A stretch of 64,000 bases of DNA from an uncultured Acetatifactor sp. GTDB lineage: Bacteria; Bacillota; Clostridia; Lachnospirales; Lachnospiraceae. Where the stretch lies: the NCBI GenBank assembly GCA_910586775.1, contig CAJUJN010000015.1, positions 5,339-69,338 of the forward strand, read 5' to 3'. The position numbers and the translations under genes were made by a program. This document shows, one piece after another, positions 25,336 through 35,425 of the stretch (positions are counted from its first letter, which is position 1; every line of letters begins with the position of its first letter). The notes under the pieces are model-generated. The model did not search any database. It was given only the letters and a program-made list of their open reading frames with translations, and was not told the DNA's origin.

Positions 25336-25471
25336 TTATACTCATGGTCGAAAGCATTTGCCGGCTTGAATGAATAACGAGTGAGTGTTCGTGCAATGAG
25401 GGACAAAAAGGCGGCATACATAATAGAAGTGATGCTTCTGCTGCCGGGAATGAACGCGCCCACGAGTATGA
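25336..25471 (+). repeat. Palindromic repeat family B, copy B2
   Basis: 136 bp running from TTATACTCATG to CACGAGTATGA, with the internal landmark GAATAACGAGTGAGTG. It matches 55823-55956 nearly end to end. It occupies much of the 441-bp gap before carA; I see no pyrimidine-regulatory leader there. Confidence 0.75.
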
Positions 25472-25617
25472 AATGAGATGCCCGCCCGGTGTGAAGAAGG
25501 CGTTCTGCGGATTTTCCGACAGTTCCCGATGCAGAATGCCATGTGCGGAATATGGTAATACGGGATATCGTTATTCCAGGCTTTGAATGACCTGGAGCGG
25601 GAGATGGGAGAGTGGTT

Positions 25618-26835
25618 ATGAAGGCGTTTTTGATTTTGGAAGACGGCACTGTGTTTGAAGGGATTCACATAGGTGCCGACAGAGAAGTAATCAGTGAAAT
25701 CGTGTTTAACACATCCATGGCGGGGTATCTGGAAGTACTGACCGACCCATCCTATGCGGGACAGGCAGTGTGTATGACTTATCCCCTGATTGGCAATTAC
25801 GGCATCTGCAGGGAGGACATGGAGTCCATTCATCCCTGGCCTGACGGTTTTATCGTACGGGAGCTTTCCCGCATTCCGAGCAATTTCCGCTCCGATCTCA
25901 GTATTCAACAATTTATGGAAGAAAATGATGTGCCAGGCATTGCGGGGATTGACACCAGGGCGCTGACGAAGATTCTGCGGGAAAAGGGCACCATGAACGG
26001 GATGATTACCACTGACGAGGCTTTCCGTCCGGAAGAAATCCTTCCGAAATTAAAGGCTTATACCACGGGGAAAGTGGTGGAGAAGGTGAGCTGCAGGGAG
26101 AAGTATGTGGTAAAGCCTGCCGCGGACATCGCGGAGAACGGTCCGCTGTCCGGTTCCGCCAGGTTTGACCGGGAAGCATATGAAAGAGGAGAGCGGGAGC
26201 CCAGGCCCGCACTGGTGAAGGAGCTGAACGGCGCGGGCCTGAAAGTAGCGCTTCTGGACCTGGGGGCGAAGGCCAATATCGCGCATTCCCTGGCGGAGAG
26301 AGGCTGTGAGGTGACGGTATATCCCTGTTCCACCACGGCGGAGGAGATTATCGCGTCGGAGCCTGACGGCATCATGCTCAGCAACGGACCGGGAGACCCG
26401 AAAGAATGTACACAGATTATTCGGGAGATTAAAAAGCTTTACGATACGGAGATCCCCATTTTCGCCATCTGTCTGGGACATCAGCTTATGGCTCTGGCAA
26501 CCGGAGCGGATACTTATAAAATGAAATACGGACATCGGGGCGGAAATCATCCCGTGAAGGATTTGATGACCGGCAGAGTGTATATATCTTCACAGAATCA
26601 CGGCTATGTGGTGGACATGGACAGGCTTGACCCGAAGGTGGCTGTCCCGGCTTTTGTCAATGTGAATGACGGTACCAACGAGGGGCTTGCCTATACAGGG
26701 AAAAATATTTTTACGGTGCAGTATCACCCGGAAGCCTGCCCGGGCCCCCAGGACTCCCGCTACCTGTTTGACAGGTTTATCCAGATGATGAGGCGAGAGA
26801 ATGCAGACGAGAGAGGAGGCGCAATCCATGCCTAA
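25618..26835 (+). CDS. carA: Carbamoyl-phosphate synthase small (glutaminase) subunit
   Basis: 405 residues, slightly longer than usual. An N-terminal CPSase domain starts [15 protein letters not shown] and contains [19 protein letters not shown]. The class I glutaminase domain has the nucleophile cysteine in [10 protein letters not shown] and the His-Glu pair in [11 protein letters not shown] variable linker ([20 protein letters not shown]) separates the two. It hydrolyses glutamine and channels ammonia to CarB for arginine and pyrimidine synthesis. Overlaps carB by eight bases. Confidence 0.95.
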   Translation: MKAFLILEDGTVFEGIHIGADREVISEIVFNTSMAGYLEVLTDPSYAGQAVCMTYPLIGNYGICREDMESIHPWPDGFIVRELSRIPSNFRSDLSIQQFMEENDVPGIAGIDTRALTKILREKGTMNGMITTDEAFRPEEILPKLKAYTTGKVVEKVSCREKYVVKPAADIAENGPLSGSARFDREAYERGEREPRPALVKELNGAGLKVALLDLGAKANIAHSLAERGCEVTVYPCSTTAEEIIASEPDGIMLSNGPGDPKECTQIIREIKKLYDTEIPIFAICLGHQLMALATGADTYKMKYGHRGGNHPVKDLMTGRVYISSQNHGYVVDMDRLDPKVAVPAFVNVNDGTNEGLAYTGKNIFTVQYHPEACPGPQDSRYLFDRFIQMMRRENADERGGAIHA

Positions 26836-29800
26836 GAATCCGAATGTAAAGAGAGTTATGGTAATCGGCTCCGGTCCCATTGTTATTGGCCAGGCGGCGG
26901 AATTTGACTATGCGGGCACTCAGGCCTGCCGTTCCCTGAAGGAAGAGGGCGTAGAGGTTATCCTGGTGAATTCCAATCCCGCAACCATCATGACGGACAG
27001 GGATATCGCTGATAAAGTATATATTGAGCCTCTGGACGTAAAAGTTCTGGAGCAGATTATAGAGAAGGAAAAGCCGGACAGCATTCTTCCCACCCTTGGA
27101 GGACAGGCGGGGCTGAATCTGGGGATGGAACTGGAGGAATCCGGTTTTCTGGCGTCCCACGGCGTGAAGCTTCTGGGGACCACCGCGGCCACTATCCGCA
27201 ATGCGGAAGGCAGGCAGGAGTTCAAAGACCTGATGGAGCGCATCGGGGAGCCCTGTGCCGCGTCCAAAGTGGTTGAAACGGTGGAGGACGGCATAGATTT
27301 CACGAATTCCATCGGATATCCGGTGGTGCTTCGCCCTGCTTATACCCTGGGCGGCTCCGGCGGCGGTATTGCCCGGAACCAGGCGGAGTTGGAGGAGATT
27401 CTGGAAAACGGCCTGCGTCTTTCCCGTGTGGGGCAGGTTCTGGTGGAGCGCTGCATCGCGGGCTGGAAGGAAATCGAGTATGAGGTTATGCGGGACAGCG
27501 CCGGCAACTGCATCACCGTATGTAATATGGAAAATATCGACCCGGTGGGCGTGCATACCGGGGACAGCATCGTGGTGGCGCCTTCCCAGACTCTCAGCGA
27601 CAAGGAGTACCAGATGCTGCGTACTTCCGCTTTGAATATCATCAACGAACTGCAGATTACCGGGGGCTGCAATGTGCAGTTTGCGCTGCATCCTACCAGC
27701 TTTGAATACTGCGTCATTGAGGTGAATCCCCGGGTGAGCCGTTCTTCCGCCCTGGCATCCAAGGCAACCGGATATCCGATAGCCAAAGTGGCAGCGAAGA
27801 TTGCGCTGGGCTATACCCTGGACGAAATCAAAAACGCCATTACGAAGAAGACTTACGCTAGCTTTGAGCCTGCGCTGGACTATTGCGTGGTCAAGATTCC
27901 AAGACTGCCTTTCGATAAGTTTATAACGGCAAAGCGTACTCTTACCACCCAGATGAAGGCGACGGGAGAGGTCATGAGCATCTGCGACAACTTTGAGGGC
28001 GCTCTGATGAAGGCTGTCCGCTCCCTGGAGCAGCATGTGGACTGTCTGTTGGACTATGATTTCAGCGAATTAAGCGCGGAAGAACTGAAGGCAAAGATGA
28101 AGGTGGTGGATGACCGCCGGATATGGATGATTGCCGAGGCAATCCGCAAAGGCATCGGCTATGAGGAAATACATGCCATAACCATGATAGACATATGGTT
28201 TATCGATAAAATTGCCATTCTGGTGGAGATGGAGGAAGCGCTGAAAACGCAGGAACTGACCCCGGCTCTGCTGAAGGAAGCCAAGCGGATTGAATTCCCG
28301 GACAACGTGATTGCCAGACTTACCGGCAGGAGTCAGGCGGAGATAAAAGCGCTCAGGCATGAGAACGGCATCCGTGCGGCCTATAAAATGGTGGATACCT
28401 GCGCGGCGGAGTTTGCTGCGTCTACCCCTTATTATTATTCCGTTTACGGGGGAGAGTGCGAGGCGGGCGCGGGGGATATCCCGTCGGAAGAATCCGGGTA
28501 TCAGGAGTCCGGGCTGCGGGCACAGGGGACTGCCCCGGGGAAGTCTGCAGGTTCAGGGGATATCTCATCGGAAGAATCCGGACTTCAGAAGCCCGGGTGT
28601 GGAGAGAGTGCAGGATGTGTCCTTTGTGAAAGCGGGAGCACCGGTACGGAAAAGCGGCGTAAAAAGGTATTGGTCCTGGGTTCCGGCCCTATCCGCATCG
28701 GCCAGGGAATCGAGTTCGATTACTGCTCGGTACACGCTACCTGGGCATTTTCCAGAGCAGGCTATGAGACCATTATTATCAATAACAATCCGGAGACGGT
28801 GAGCACCGATTTCGATATTGCGGACAAGCTTTATTTTGAGCCGCTGACGCCGGAGGATGTGGAATCCGTTGTAGATATCGAAAAACCGGATGGGGCGGTG
28901 GTTCAGTTCGGAGGCCAGACAGCTATTAAGCTGACGGAGAGCCTGATGAAGATGGGCGTTCCTGTTTTAGGGACCAGAGCAGAGGATGTGGACGCTGCGG
29001 AGGACAGGGAGCTTTTTGACAGAATCCTGGAGGAGACAGGAATTCCCCGGGCAGCAGGGGGCACGGTGTATACCGCGGAGGAGGCAAAGGCAGTGGCAAA
29101 CCGCCTTGGATATCCTGTGCTGGTGCGGCCCTCTTATGTGCTGGGGGGCCAGGGCATGCAGATTGCCATTTCCGACCGGGAGATTGAGGAATTTATGGCC
29201 ATCATCAACCGGATTGCCCAGGACCATCCCATTCTGGTGGACAAGTATCTGCAGGGAAAGGAAATCGAGGTGGATGCCGTATGCGACGGCACGGATATTC
29301 TGATTCCCGGTATTATGGAACATATTGAACGGACAGGCGTACACTCCGGGGACAGCATCTCCGTTTATCCTGCCCATACCATCGGAAAGCTGGTGAAGGA
29401 TAAGATTGCGGAGTATACCAGAAGACTGGCAAAAGCCCTGCATGTAAAGGGGCTGATCAATATTCAGTTTATTGCTATCGGGGAGGACGTATATGTTATC
29501 GAGGTGAATCCCAGGTCTTCCCGCACCGTGCCTTACATCAGCAAGGTCACGGGGATTCCCATTGTGGATCTGGCCACGGAGGTTATTTTGGGAAAAACTA
29601 TCCGGGAGCTGGGATATAAGCCGGGGTTGCAGCCGGAGGCGGAGTATTATGCCATCAAGATGCCGGTATTTTCCTTTGAGAAGATAAGAGGAGCGGAGAT
29701 CAGTGTGGGACCGGAGATGAAGTCCACCGGGGAATGCCTGGGGATCGCGAAGGAGTTCCACGAGGCTCTGTACAAGGCGTTTCTGGGCGCAGGGGTGAAC

Positions 29801-30199
29801 CTGCCCAGGCACAAGAAGATGATTATCACCGTGAAGGACGCTGACAAGGGGGAGGCCATCGAAATAGGACGTCGGTATGCGAAGCTGGGGTATACCATCT
29901 ACGCCACCAGGAGCACTGCGGCGGCGCTGAACGAGGCCGGGGTGAAGGCCCGGAAGGTGAACAAGATTTCCCAGGAGTCGCCCACGGTGATGGATCTGAT
30001 CCTGGGACATCGTATCGATCTGGTGATCGATACGCCCACCCAGGGACGGGACAAATCCAGGGACGGCTTCCTGATCCGGCGGACGGCCATTGAGACGGGG
30101 GTGAACTGCCTGACTTCGCTGGACACTGCAAGGGCTCTGGTGACCAGCCTGGAAAATGCCGGGAAGGAAATGACACTGGTGGATGTGGCGCAGCTGTAA
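26828..30199 (+). CDS. carB: Carbamoyl-phosphate synthase large subunit with a duplicated central linker
   Basis: 1123 residues against about 1070. Two homologous ATP-grasp halves are present: [23 protein letters not shown] at the N-terminus and [22 protein letters not shown] near residue 615. The allosteric MGS-like domain with [25 protein letters not shown] closes the protein. Residues about 540-610 are a low-complexity insertion with [14 protein letters not shown] and [14 protein letters not shown], an 84-bp tandem duplication in the DNA (28472 and 28556). The insertion lies between the two halves, away from both active sites. GAGAGGAGG precedes the ATG. Confidence 0.95.
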   Translation: MPKNPNVKRVMVIGSGPIVIGQAAEFDYAGTQACRSLKEEGVEVILVNSNPATIMTDRDIADKVYIEPLDVKVLEQIIEKEKPDSILPTLGGQAGLNLGMELEESGFLASHGVKLLGTTAATIRNAEGRQEFKDLMERIGEPCAASKVVETVEDGIDFTNSIGYPVVLRPAYTLGGSGGGIARNQAELEEILENGLRLSRVGQVLVERCIAGWKEIEYEVMRDSAGNCITVCNMENIDPVGVHTGDSIVVAPSQTLSDKEYQMLRTSALNIINELQITGGCNVQFALHPTSFEYCVIEVNPRVSRSSALASKATGYPIAKVAAKIALGYTLDEIKNAITKKTYASFEPALDYCVVKIPRLPFDKFITAKRTLTTQMKATGEVMSICDNFEGALMKAVRSLEQHVDCLLDYDFSELSAEELKAKMKVVDDRRIWMIAEAIRKGIGYEEIHAITMIDIWFIDKIAILVEMEEALKTQELTPALLKEAKRIEFPDNVIARLTGRSQAEIKALRHENGIRAAYKMVDTCAAEFAASTPYYYSVYGGECEAGAGDIPSEESGYQESGLRAQGTAPGKSAGSGDISSEESGLQKPGCGESAGCVLCESGSTGTEKRRKKVLVLGSGPIRIGQGIEFDYCSVHATWAFSRAGYETIIINNNPETVSTDFDIADKLYFEPLTPEDVESVVDIEKPDGAVVQFGGQTAIKLTESLMKMGVPVLGTRAEDVDAAEDRELFDRILEETGIPRAAGGTVYTAEEAKAVANRLGYPVLVRPSYVLGGQGMQIAISDREIEEFMAIINRIAQDHPILVDKYLQGKEIEVDAVCDGTDILIPGIMEHIERTGVHSGDSISVYPAHTIGKLVKDKIAEYTRRLAKALHVKGLINIQFIAIGEDVYVIEVNPRSSRTVPYISKVTGIPIVDLATEVILGKTIRELGYKPGLQPEAEYYAIKMPVFSFEKIRGAEISVGPEMKSTGECLGIAKEFHEALYKAFLGAGVNLPRHKKMIITVKDADKGEAIEIGRRYAKLGYTIYATRSTAAALNEAGVKARKVNKISQESPTVMDLILGHRIDLVIDTPTQGRDKSRDGFLIRRTAIETGVNCLTSLDTARALVTSLENAGKEMTLVDVAQL

Positions 30200-30357
30200 A
30201 AATGTGTGAAATCGGGTATTTTCCCGGATTTATGTGGGTTCGTGGAGTGTTTGTGTTGGTTTTTATGGCGTTGATGCCGGAGGCGGCACGGCGGGATAGT
30301 GGGCAATGAAAGAAAAATGTTTGGCAGAAGAGGAATATGGGAGAAGGAGTGATGGAT

Positions 30358-32157
30358 ATGTCCGGTACACCTAAAATATTGAAAAACAAAATTTTTCTGT
30401 ATCTGACCGAGTTTTTTGCGGGAATGTCGGTAATGGCGGTGGAACTGGGAGCCAGCAGGCTCCTTGCACCCTATTTCAGCTCTTCCCAGATCGTGTGGAC
30501 GATCATTATCGGGACGATCATGATTGCCATGGCTCTGGGCAACATCTACGGGGGCCGCAGTGCGGATAAGAATCCGGATCCCGGAAAGCTTTATACAAGA
30601 ATTTTAATCGCCGCTGTGTGGATTGCGGCTATTCCGGCAGTGGGAAAATATATCATCCTGGGAATTTCGGCGCTTCTGATTTTTTCGGTGAGCAGTAATT
30701 TTCTGATTATTGCGGCATTTGCGGCCTGCATGGTGATCTTTGTGTTTCCGCTGTTTTTGCTGGGGACTGTGACGCCTTCCCTGGCCAAATATTCCGTGGG
30801 CAACCTGGAGGAGAGCGGGAAAGTGGTGGGGATGCTGGGCGCGTTTAACACCATAGGCAGCATCATCGGAACTTTTGTACCTACCTTTGTGACGATTCCT
30901 TCCGTGGGAACTTCCATTACGTTTCTGATCTTTGCCGGGATCCTGCTGGTGTTGGCCTTTGCCTATTTTGCCAGTGCCGGAGGACAGACATCAGGGAAAA
31001 AGGGAACCGCGGAGAGGAACGGCCAGGAAGAGCAAAACAGGATGAAGAATGATGATCCCAGAATGCAGGCGGAAGCGGAAAATGCGGACGGTGCCGAAAT
31101 GCCGGTGAGGGAAAGGCAGGCGGACGCAGACAGTATAGATAAGAACGAAAAAGGCAGAAACAATAAGAGAAACGCTTCGGGAAGAGGAAAGGTTGTGACC
31201 GCCCTTCTGTGCTATATCGTCTGCTGTGCGCTGGGATATTCCGACAGTTTCGCTTTCTGGGAAACCAATCTGGCCTATGAGGGAGAATCCGTCTATAACT
31301 ATCTGCAGGTAAAAGAAAGCGACAGAAGCGTCATATTGTCCACCAATGTATTGTTCGGCGTGCAGTCCATCTATATGAAGGACCAGGGACTTACCGGCAT
31401 GTACTATGATTATGCCATGGCGGCGCCTCTGATGGTGGAGGGAAAGGCGCCGGAGGACTGCTCCGTGCTGATACTGGGCATGGGTACAGGTACCTATGCC
31501 ACCCAGTGCCGGAAATATTACGGCGATATGGATATTGAGGGCGTGGAGATCGATGAGAAGATTACCGCGCTTTCCAGAGAATATTTTCATCTGCCGGAGG
31601 ATGTGCCGGTGGTTACCTATGACGGCAGGGCCTTCCTGAATGCGGTGGATAAAAAATATGACGTGATTATGGTGGACGCCTATCAGGACATCACCATTCC
31701 TTTTCAGATGTCCTCTGTGGAGTTTTTCATGCTGGTGAAAGCCCATCTGGCGGAGAACGGTGTCATGGTGGTAAACATGAATATGCGCGGCAGCGGCGAG
31801 GGCAATATCAATCAGTATCTTGCCGATACCATTTCCTATGTGTTCGGGGAGGTATACACGGTAGAGGTGTCCGGCTCCACGAACCGGGAACTGTTTGTTT
31901 CCGATAACAAGGAGATGATTTCCAGCCTGGAAGAGGGAGTGGCCCGTCTGGAAGAGGGGAATCTTCAGGCAATGATGGAGAGGACTGCCGGGAATCTTGT
32001 GCGGTATGAGGCGGGAGATTACATCCTGACAGACGACAGAGCACCGGTGGAATTGCTGGGCATGCAGGTGATAGATGAGCTGATTGGGGATGAAGTGGCT
32101 TACTATAAAGAAATATACGAGGCAGAGGGGATTGAAGGACTGCTTCGTTCCTTTTAG
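30358..32157 (+). CDS. Membrane protein with fused spermidine-synthase-like domain
   Basis: About 599 residues. Six or seven membrane helices (about 10-210) resemble the MFS-like half found in fused spermidine synthase proteins. A charged, low-complexity linker (about 215-275) and one more helix lead to a Rossmann methyltransferase-type domain with VLILGMGTGTYA (about 378), IEGVEIDEK and VIMVDAYQD. No decarboxylated-SAM-binding signature can be confirmed by eye, so activity is uncertain. GGAG stands eight bases before ATG 30358; ATGs at 30337 and 30352 are alternatives. Confidence 0.75.
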   Translation: MSGTPKILKNKIFLYLTEFFAGMSVMAVELGASRLLAPYFSSSQIVWTIIIGTIMIAMALGNIYGGRSADKNPDPGKLYTRILIAAVWIAAIPAVGKYIILGISALLIFSVSSNFLIIAAFAACMVIFVFPLFLLGTVTPSLAKYSVGNLEESGKVVGMLGAFNTIGSIIGTFVPTFVTIPSVGTSITFLIFAGILLVLAFAYFASAGGQTSGKKGTAERNGQEEQNRMKNDDPRMQAEAENADGAEMPVRERQADADSIDKNEKGRNNKRNASGRGKVVTALLCYIVCCALGYSDSFAFWETNLAYEGESVYNYLQVKESDRSVILSTNVLFGVQSIYMKDQGLTGMYYDYAMAAPLMVEGKAPEDCSVLILGMGTGTYATQCRKYYGDMDIEGVEIDEKITALSREYFHLPEDVPVVTYDGRAFLNAVDKKYDVIMVDAYQDITIPFQMSSVEFFMLVKAHLAENGVMVVNMNMRGSGEGNINQYLADTISYVFGEVYTVEVSGSTNRELFVSDNKEMISSLEEGVARLEEGNLQAMMERTAGNLVRYEAGDYILTDDRAPVELLGMQVIDELIGDEVAYYKEIYEAEGIEGLLRSF

Positions 32158-32190
32158 GAATTCTTTTGCTTTGTTTAGGAGGTTTATTGT

Positions 32191-32493
32191 ATGCTTGAAG
32201 AAATATCATTCCCTGAACATGAATATGAGTCTGTTCAAAATTATTTAAATAAACTGGGGTATTGTTATACCACGAGGGTATATAAAGAAATCGGGAAATA
32301 TAAAGTCGGGGAATTATATACTGCCCCATGGGGTGATGTGTTGAAAATAGACGAAGTTAAAACATACTGGAAAGTATCAGATCGCCCTTTCTATGACGAA
32401 ATGAATGATGACGAAAAGATAGAAATCTGTAAATATTCTGAAGATATGGGATTGCCATATGAATTTATAAAATTTTCTAAAAGTACAGTATGA
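32191..32493 (+). CDS. Small hypothetical protein, AT-rich gene
   Basis: 100 residues, acidic, no signal or membrane segment. The central stretch KYKVGELYTAPWGDVLKIDEV followed by a C-terminal DDEKIEICKYSEDMGLPYEFIKF recalls small ASCH-like RNA-binding folds, but I would not assign it. AGGAGG stands nine bases before the ATG, so it is probably translated. Base composition is clearly more AT-rich than its neighbours, which suggests a later arrival. Confidence 0.7.
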   Translation: MLEEISFPEHEYESVQNYLNKLGYCYTTRVYKEIGKYKVGELYTAPWGDVLKIDEVKTYWKVSDRPFYDEMNDDEKIEICKYSEDMGLPYEFIKFSKSTV

Positions 32494-32731
32494 TTCTATT
32501 TCAACAGCGATAAATTCCGGTTTGCAGAATTGTTAAGGGGGCAGGTTCTGTAATTGTGTGTAAGAATATGGGAATACTTTTCCGGGCCGCTGATCTTTCC
32601 GGCAGGGAAAGGGAAAAGTGAATCCATTCGGGAACCGGGATATTAACCTGGCTCTCTGATGAATAAAAAGGAGAGGATTACATATACTTACCAGTATAAA
32701 AGACGCCCTGGAGGCAGAAGGTGAGGAAAAT

Positions 32732-33379
32732 ATGAAAGCTGAAACATATCCCTTTGTAGTTCGTCCTTTACCCTATGAGTATGATGCATTGGTCCCGGTG
32801 CTGGATGAAGAGACGCTTACTTTTCATCATGACAAGCATTACAAGACGTATGTGGACAATCTCAACAGCGCACTGGCGGATTATCCGGAACTGCAGAAGA
32901 AGAGCCTGCCGGAATTGCTCATCGGTATCAATACTTTGCCGGCTGCAATTAAGACGGCTGTGCGCAATAACGGAGGCGGCGTTTACAATCACGAGCTGTA
33001 CTTCGACTCCATGAAGAGCCCCATGGGGCAGGAGCCTTCAGGGGCTTTGGCAGAGGCCATTGACAGAGATTTCGGTTCCTACAGGCAGTGGAAGGAGCAG
33101 ATGAAGCAGGCGGCAGTGTCTAAATTCGGTTCCGGATGGGCGTGGCTGGTGGCGGACAGGGATGGCACTCTGTCTATTGTGCAGACTGCCAACCAGGATG
33201 TGCCGGATCTGGATGAATACACGCCCATCCTGCTGGTGGATATCTGGGAGCATGCTTATTATCTTCAGTACCAGAACCGCAGGGCGGATTACGTGGAGAG
33301 CTGGTTCAGTCTGATTAACTGGCGAAAAGCGGGAAAACGGTATGAGGAGCTGTTGGAGACCGTAGTTCCCCGTCCGTGA
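32732..33379 (+). CDS. Superoxide dismutase, Fe/Mn family
   Basis: 215 residues, family-typical. The likely metal ligands are in HHDKHYKTYV (N-terminal helix), VYNHELYF, and DIWEHAYYLQYQNRRADYVESWF, which carries the Asp and His of the C-terminal domain. GSGWAWLV is the expected core strand. It detoxifies superoxide in the cytoplasm, useful for an anaerobe with oxygen-labile PFOR and Fe-S enzymes nearby. Metal specificity cannot be read with confidence. GTGAGG precedes the ATG. Confidence 0.93.
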   Translation: MKAETYPFVVRPLPYEYDALVPVLDEETLTFHHDKHYKTYVDNLNSALADYPELQKKSLPELLIGINTLPAAIKTAVRNNGGGVYNHELYFDSMKSPMGQEPSGALAEAIDRDFGSYRQWKEQMKQAAVSKFGSGWAWLVADRDGTLSIVQTANQDVPDLDEYTPILLVDIWEHAYYLQYQNRRADYVESWFSLINWRKAGKRYEELLETVVPRP

Positions 33380-33454
33380 AGCCCATCCATGAAGCATCAC
33401 CCGGTATGAAAACGAGACGCGAAGCTGTGAATGGCTGCCGCGCAGGGAGAAAAG

Positions 33455-34096
33455 ATGAATCAGGTGAACTATCAGAAGGAACTGGAGAAAATCATAAACA
33501 GGCTGCAGGAGACGGAGGGAGGCGTCCGGCCGTCTCTGTTCCTGCACAGCTGCTGCGCCCCCTGCAGCAGCTATGTGCTGGAATATTTGTGCCGGTATTT
33601 CCGGATTACGGTGTTTTATTTCAACCCCAATATCTCGTTATCCGGGGAGTATCAAAAGCGTGTGGAGGAGCAGAAAAGGCTGATTGCCGCCTATAATGAG
33701 GAACGCAGAGGCTATCCTATTGCAGTGGTGGAGGGAGACTATGAGCCGGGTCGTTTTTTTGCGGCGGCCAGGGGATATGAGAACTGTCCCGAGGGCGGCG
33801 AGCGGTGCTTGAGATGCTTTGAACTGCGGCTGGGCGAGACGGCGATGCGGGGGGCGGCGGAGGGATTTGATTATTTTACTACCACCCTGACCATCAGTCC
33901 GCTGAAAAATGCGAAGAAACTGAATGAAATAGGGCGCAGGCTTGCCGGGGAGTATGGCATAGCATGGCTGCCATCCGATTTCAAGAAAAAGGACGGCTAT
34001 AAAAGGTCAATTGAATTGTCCGCGCAATACGGCTTATACCGGCAGGACTACTGCGGCTGTACATATTCCAGAAGAGAGACGGAGCATAAGCCATAA
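33455..34096 (+). CDS. queH: Epoxyqueuosine reductase QueH
   Basis: 213 residues. Conserved cysteine motifs are visible: HSCCAPCSSYVLEYL at the N-terminus, CLRCFELRL in the middle and DYCGCTYS near the C-terminus, with FNPNISLSGEYQKR between. These hold the Fe-S and metal sites of the QueH (formerly DUF208) family, which completes queuosine synthesis in tRNA. GGGAG stands before the chosen ATG; an upstream ATG at 33431 is possible but weaker. Confidence 0.93.
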   Translation: MNQVNYQKELEKIINRLQETEGGVRPSLFLHSCCAPCSSYVLEYLCRYFRITVFYFNPNISLSGEYQKRVEEQKRLIAAYNEERRGYPIAVVEGDYEPGRFFAAARGYENCPEGGERCLRCFELRLGETAMRGAAEGFDYFTTTLTISPLKNAKKLNEIGRRLAGEYGIAWLPSDFKKKDGYKRSIELSAQYGLYRQDYCGCTYSRRETEHKP

Positions 34097-34143
34097 GCGC
34101 AATCTTATGTAAAAATGGAATCCGAACGGACGATTGGAAACTG

Positions 34144-34623
34144 TTATGCCAGTTTTTGAATTTTTTCAGAGTGTTCTGCTACTACCTGCTTTAGTAATGC
34201 AATGTCTTCAAAGGTAGCATCCATTTTGTCGGTGTAATCCTTATAACGGTTGTAGGTATCGATATAGCAGGCTTCAATGGTAGCCAACCTGGGCAGAATA
34301 ATATTTTCCTGATACAGTTTTATGCTGTGGACTTCAGCTCTGAGACTCTGCTGGTCATTTTTAAGAGTTTGCAGTTCGCTTCTGATGTCTTGTAGTTCTC
34401 CTGCCAGTTCACTTCTGATGTCTTGCAGTTCTCCTGCCAGTTCGCTTCTGATGTCTTGCAGTTTTCCTGCCAGTTCACTTCTGATGTCCTGCAGTTCTCC
34501 TGCCAGTTCGCTTCTAATGGTTTGCAGCTCTCGCGTCAATTCATTTTTGAAAGGCTGTAACTCGGATTTTAATTTTGAATCTAACATGTTGGAAATAGCA
34601 AGCAATAATTCAGTGTCTGTCAT
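34144..34623 (-). CDS. Coiled-coil protein with 11-residue (hendecad) repeats
   Basis: 159 residues. Residues about 30-85 consist of four to five copies of the hendecad IRSELAGELQD (variants IRSELAGKLQD, LQTIRSELAG). The rest is also helical with regular heptads (LKNDQQSLRAEVHSIKLYQ). No signal peptide. GGGAGGTGAT stands at ideal spacing before the ATG. Likely forms a long parallel coiled coil; partner and function unknown. The DNA repeat makes length variation between strains likely. Confidence 0.85.
   Translation of the reverse strand: MTDTELLLAISNMLDSKLKSELQPFKNELTRELQTIRSELAGELQDIRSELAGKLQDIRSELAGELQDIRSELAGELQDIRSELQTLKNDQQSLRAEVHSIKLYQENIILPRLATIEACYIDTYNRYKDYTDKMDATFEDIALLKQVVAEHSEKIQKLA
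34375..34527. repeat. 33-bp tandem repeat inside the coiled-coil gene
   Basis: About 4.5 units, each containing CTTCTGATGTCTTGCAGTTC and CTCCTGCCAGTT, with only one to three differences between units. The period of 33 bp keeps the reading frame, so copy number can change without breaking the gene. Confidence 0.9.
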
Positions 34624-34817
34624 GATATCACCTCCCTGTAGAAAAAATGACGTCGTAAATCAAATACTTTATGATTTGCGATGGTTAGACATCCGGCCAC
34701 TCTCTGCCCCGGATACCTGTATTATATCAGAAGCAGGGAAGAAAGTCATTAATTATTTTAGCAAATATTATAAGACAATTTTAAAAACAATTTTAAAACC
34801 ATTTTATAAAAATAGTT

Positions 34818-35163
34818 CATTCCCCTTTCAGTTCCCCCAAAATTGCTTCGTGATGTATGGCGGGCAGGATACGTTCCGGCAAATTCTTAAGGCGCAGGCG
34901 GATGCTGCCGGTATTGATACAGGGTGGCAGCCGAAAAATTCTCCGTTTTGTATATCCCTGTCAATCAGAAGCTGTACCTGGTTTTCCGTGTCGTTCATCA
35001 GTCCCGTGATGCTTACGGAGCCGGGCGAAATATGCAGAAACCGTTCCATATATTACGCTTCCGCGAAGGACAGCCTGGCGCTTCCGATCTGTTTTGACAA
35101 TTCCGTCGTCTTGAATTTTTTATCGCCCTGTATCATCAGCAGATAGAAGCGGGTTGTTAATCC
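34818..35163 (-). pseudogene. Prolyl-tRNA deacylase (ProX/YbaK-type) pseudogene
   Basis: Read on the minus strand, TTRFYLLMIQGDKKFKTTELSKQIGSARLSFAEA is interrupted by TAA, then continues MERFLHISPGSVSITGLMND, QLLIDRDIQNGEFFGCHP. After CHP a one-base frameshift moves the rest into another frame: CINTGSIRLRLKNLPERILP and HHEAILGEL, ending at TGA 34818-34820. These segments are colinear with prolyl-tRNA editing proteins. The 5' third is missing; the region upstream is a large palindrome. One stop, one frameshift and a lost start make this a clear pseudogene. Confidence 0.88.
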
Positions 35164-35211
35164 AATGGCTCGTCTGCATTGCAATAGCCTGCATGCAGAC
35201 AAGCCATTGGA
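35161..35211. repeat. Large inverted repeat at the broken end of the proX pseudogene
   Basis: TCCAATGGCT-C-GTCTGCAT pairs with ATGCAGAC-A-AGCCATTGGA around a 13-base loop, an almost perfect 19-bp stem. It sits exactly where the pseudogene's recognisable sequence stops. The following 35212-35425 has an open plus-strand frame (QMEIFQVSQEELINSG...) that I do not recognise and do not call. Confidence 0.75.
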
Positions 35212-35425
35212 TTGCAGCTGCACAGATGGAAATTTTTCAGGTTTCCCAGGAAGAGCTCATCAATTCGGGAACTCCCACCCGGGGAGAGTCCCTGATACTG
35301 GAAAATACGGTCTGGGGAAAAGAATGTTCGGATCCGGAACAACTTTTGATTTAAGCCAGGTGAAACTTTTCCTTATCTTTTGCGTTTATTGGGTATGAAG
35401 ATGCAGAAGAAAGGGGCAGAGGAAG

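Noticed and set aside
30209..30231. Terminator after carB
   Set aside because: AAATCGGG...CCCGGATTT pairs only with a bulge and has no T run, so support is too weak.
34375..34527. CRISPR-like array
   Set aside because: The units are contiguous, without spacers, in frame and encode a regular coiled coil.
35154..35398. Short plus-strand frames after the palindrome
   Set aside because: No ribosome site and no recognisable family; one begins inside the palindrome. Not called as genes.
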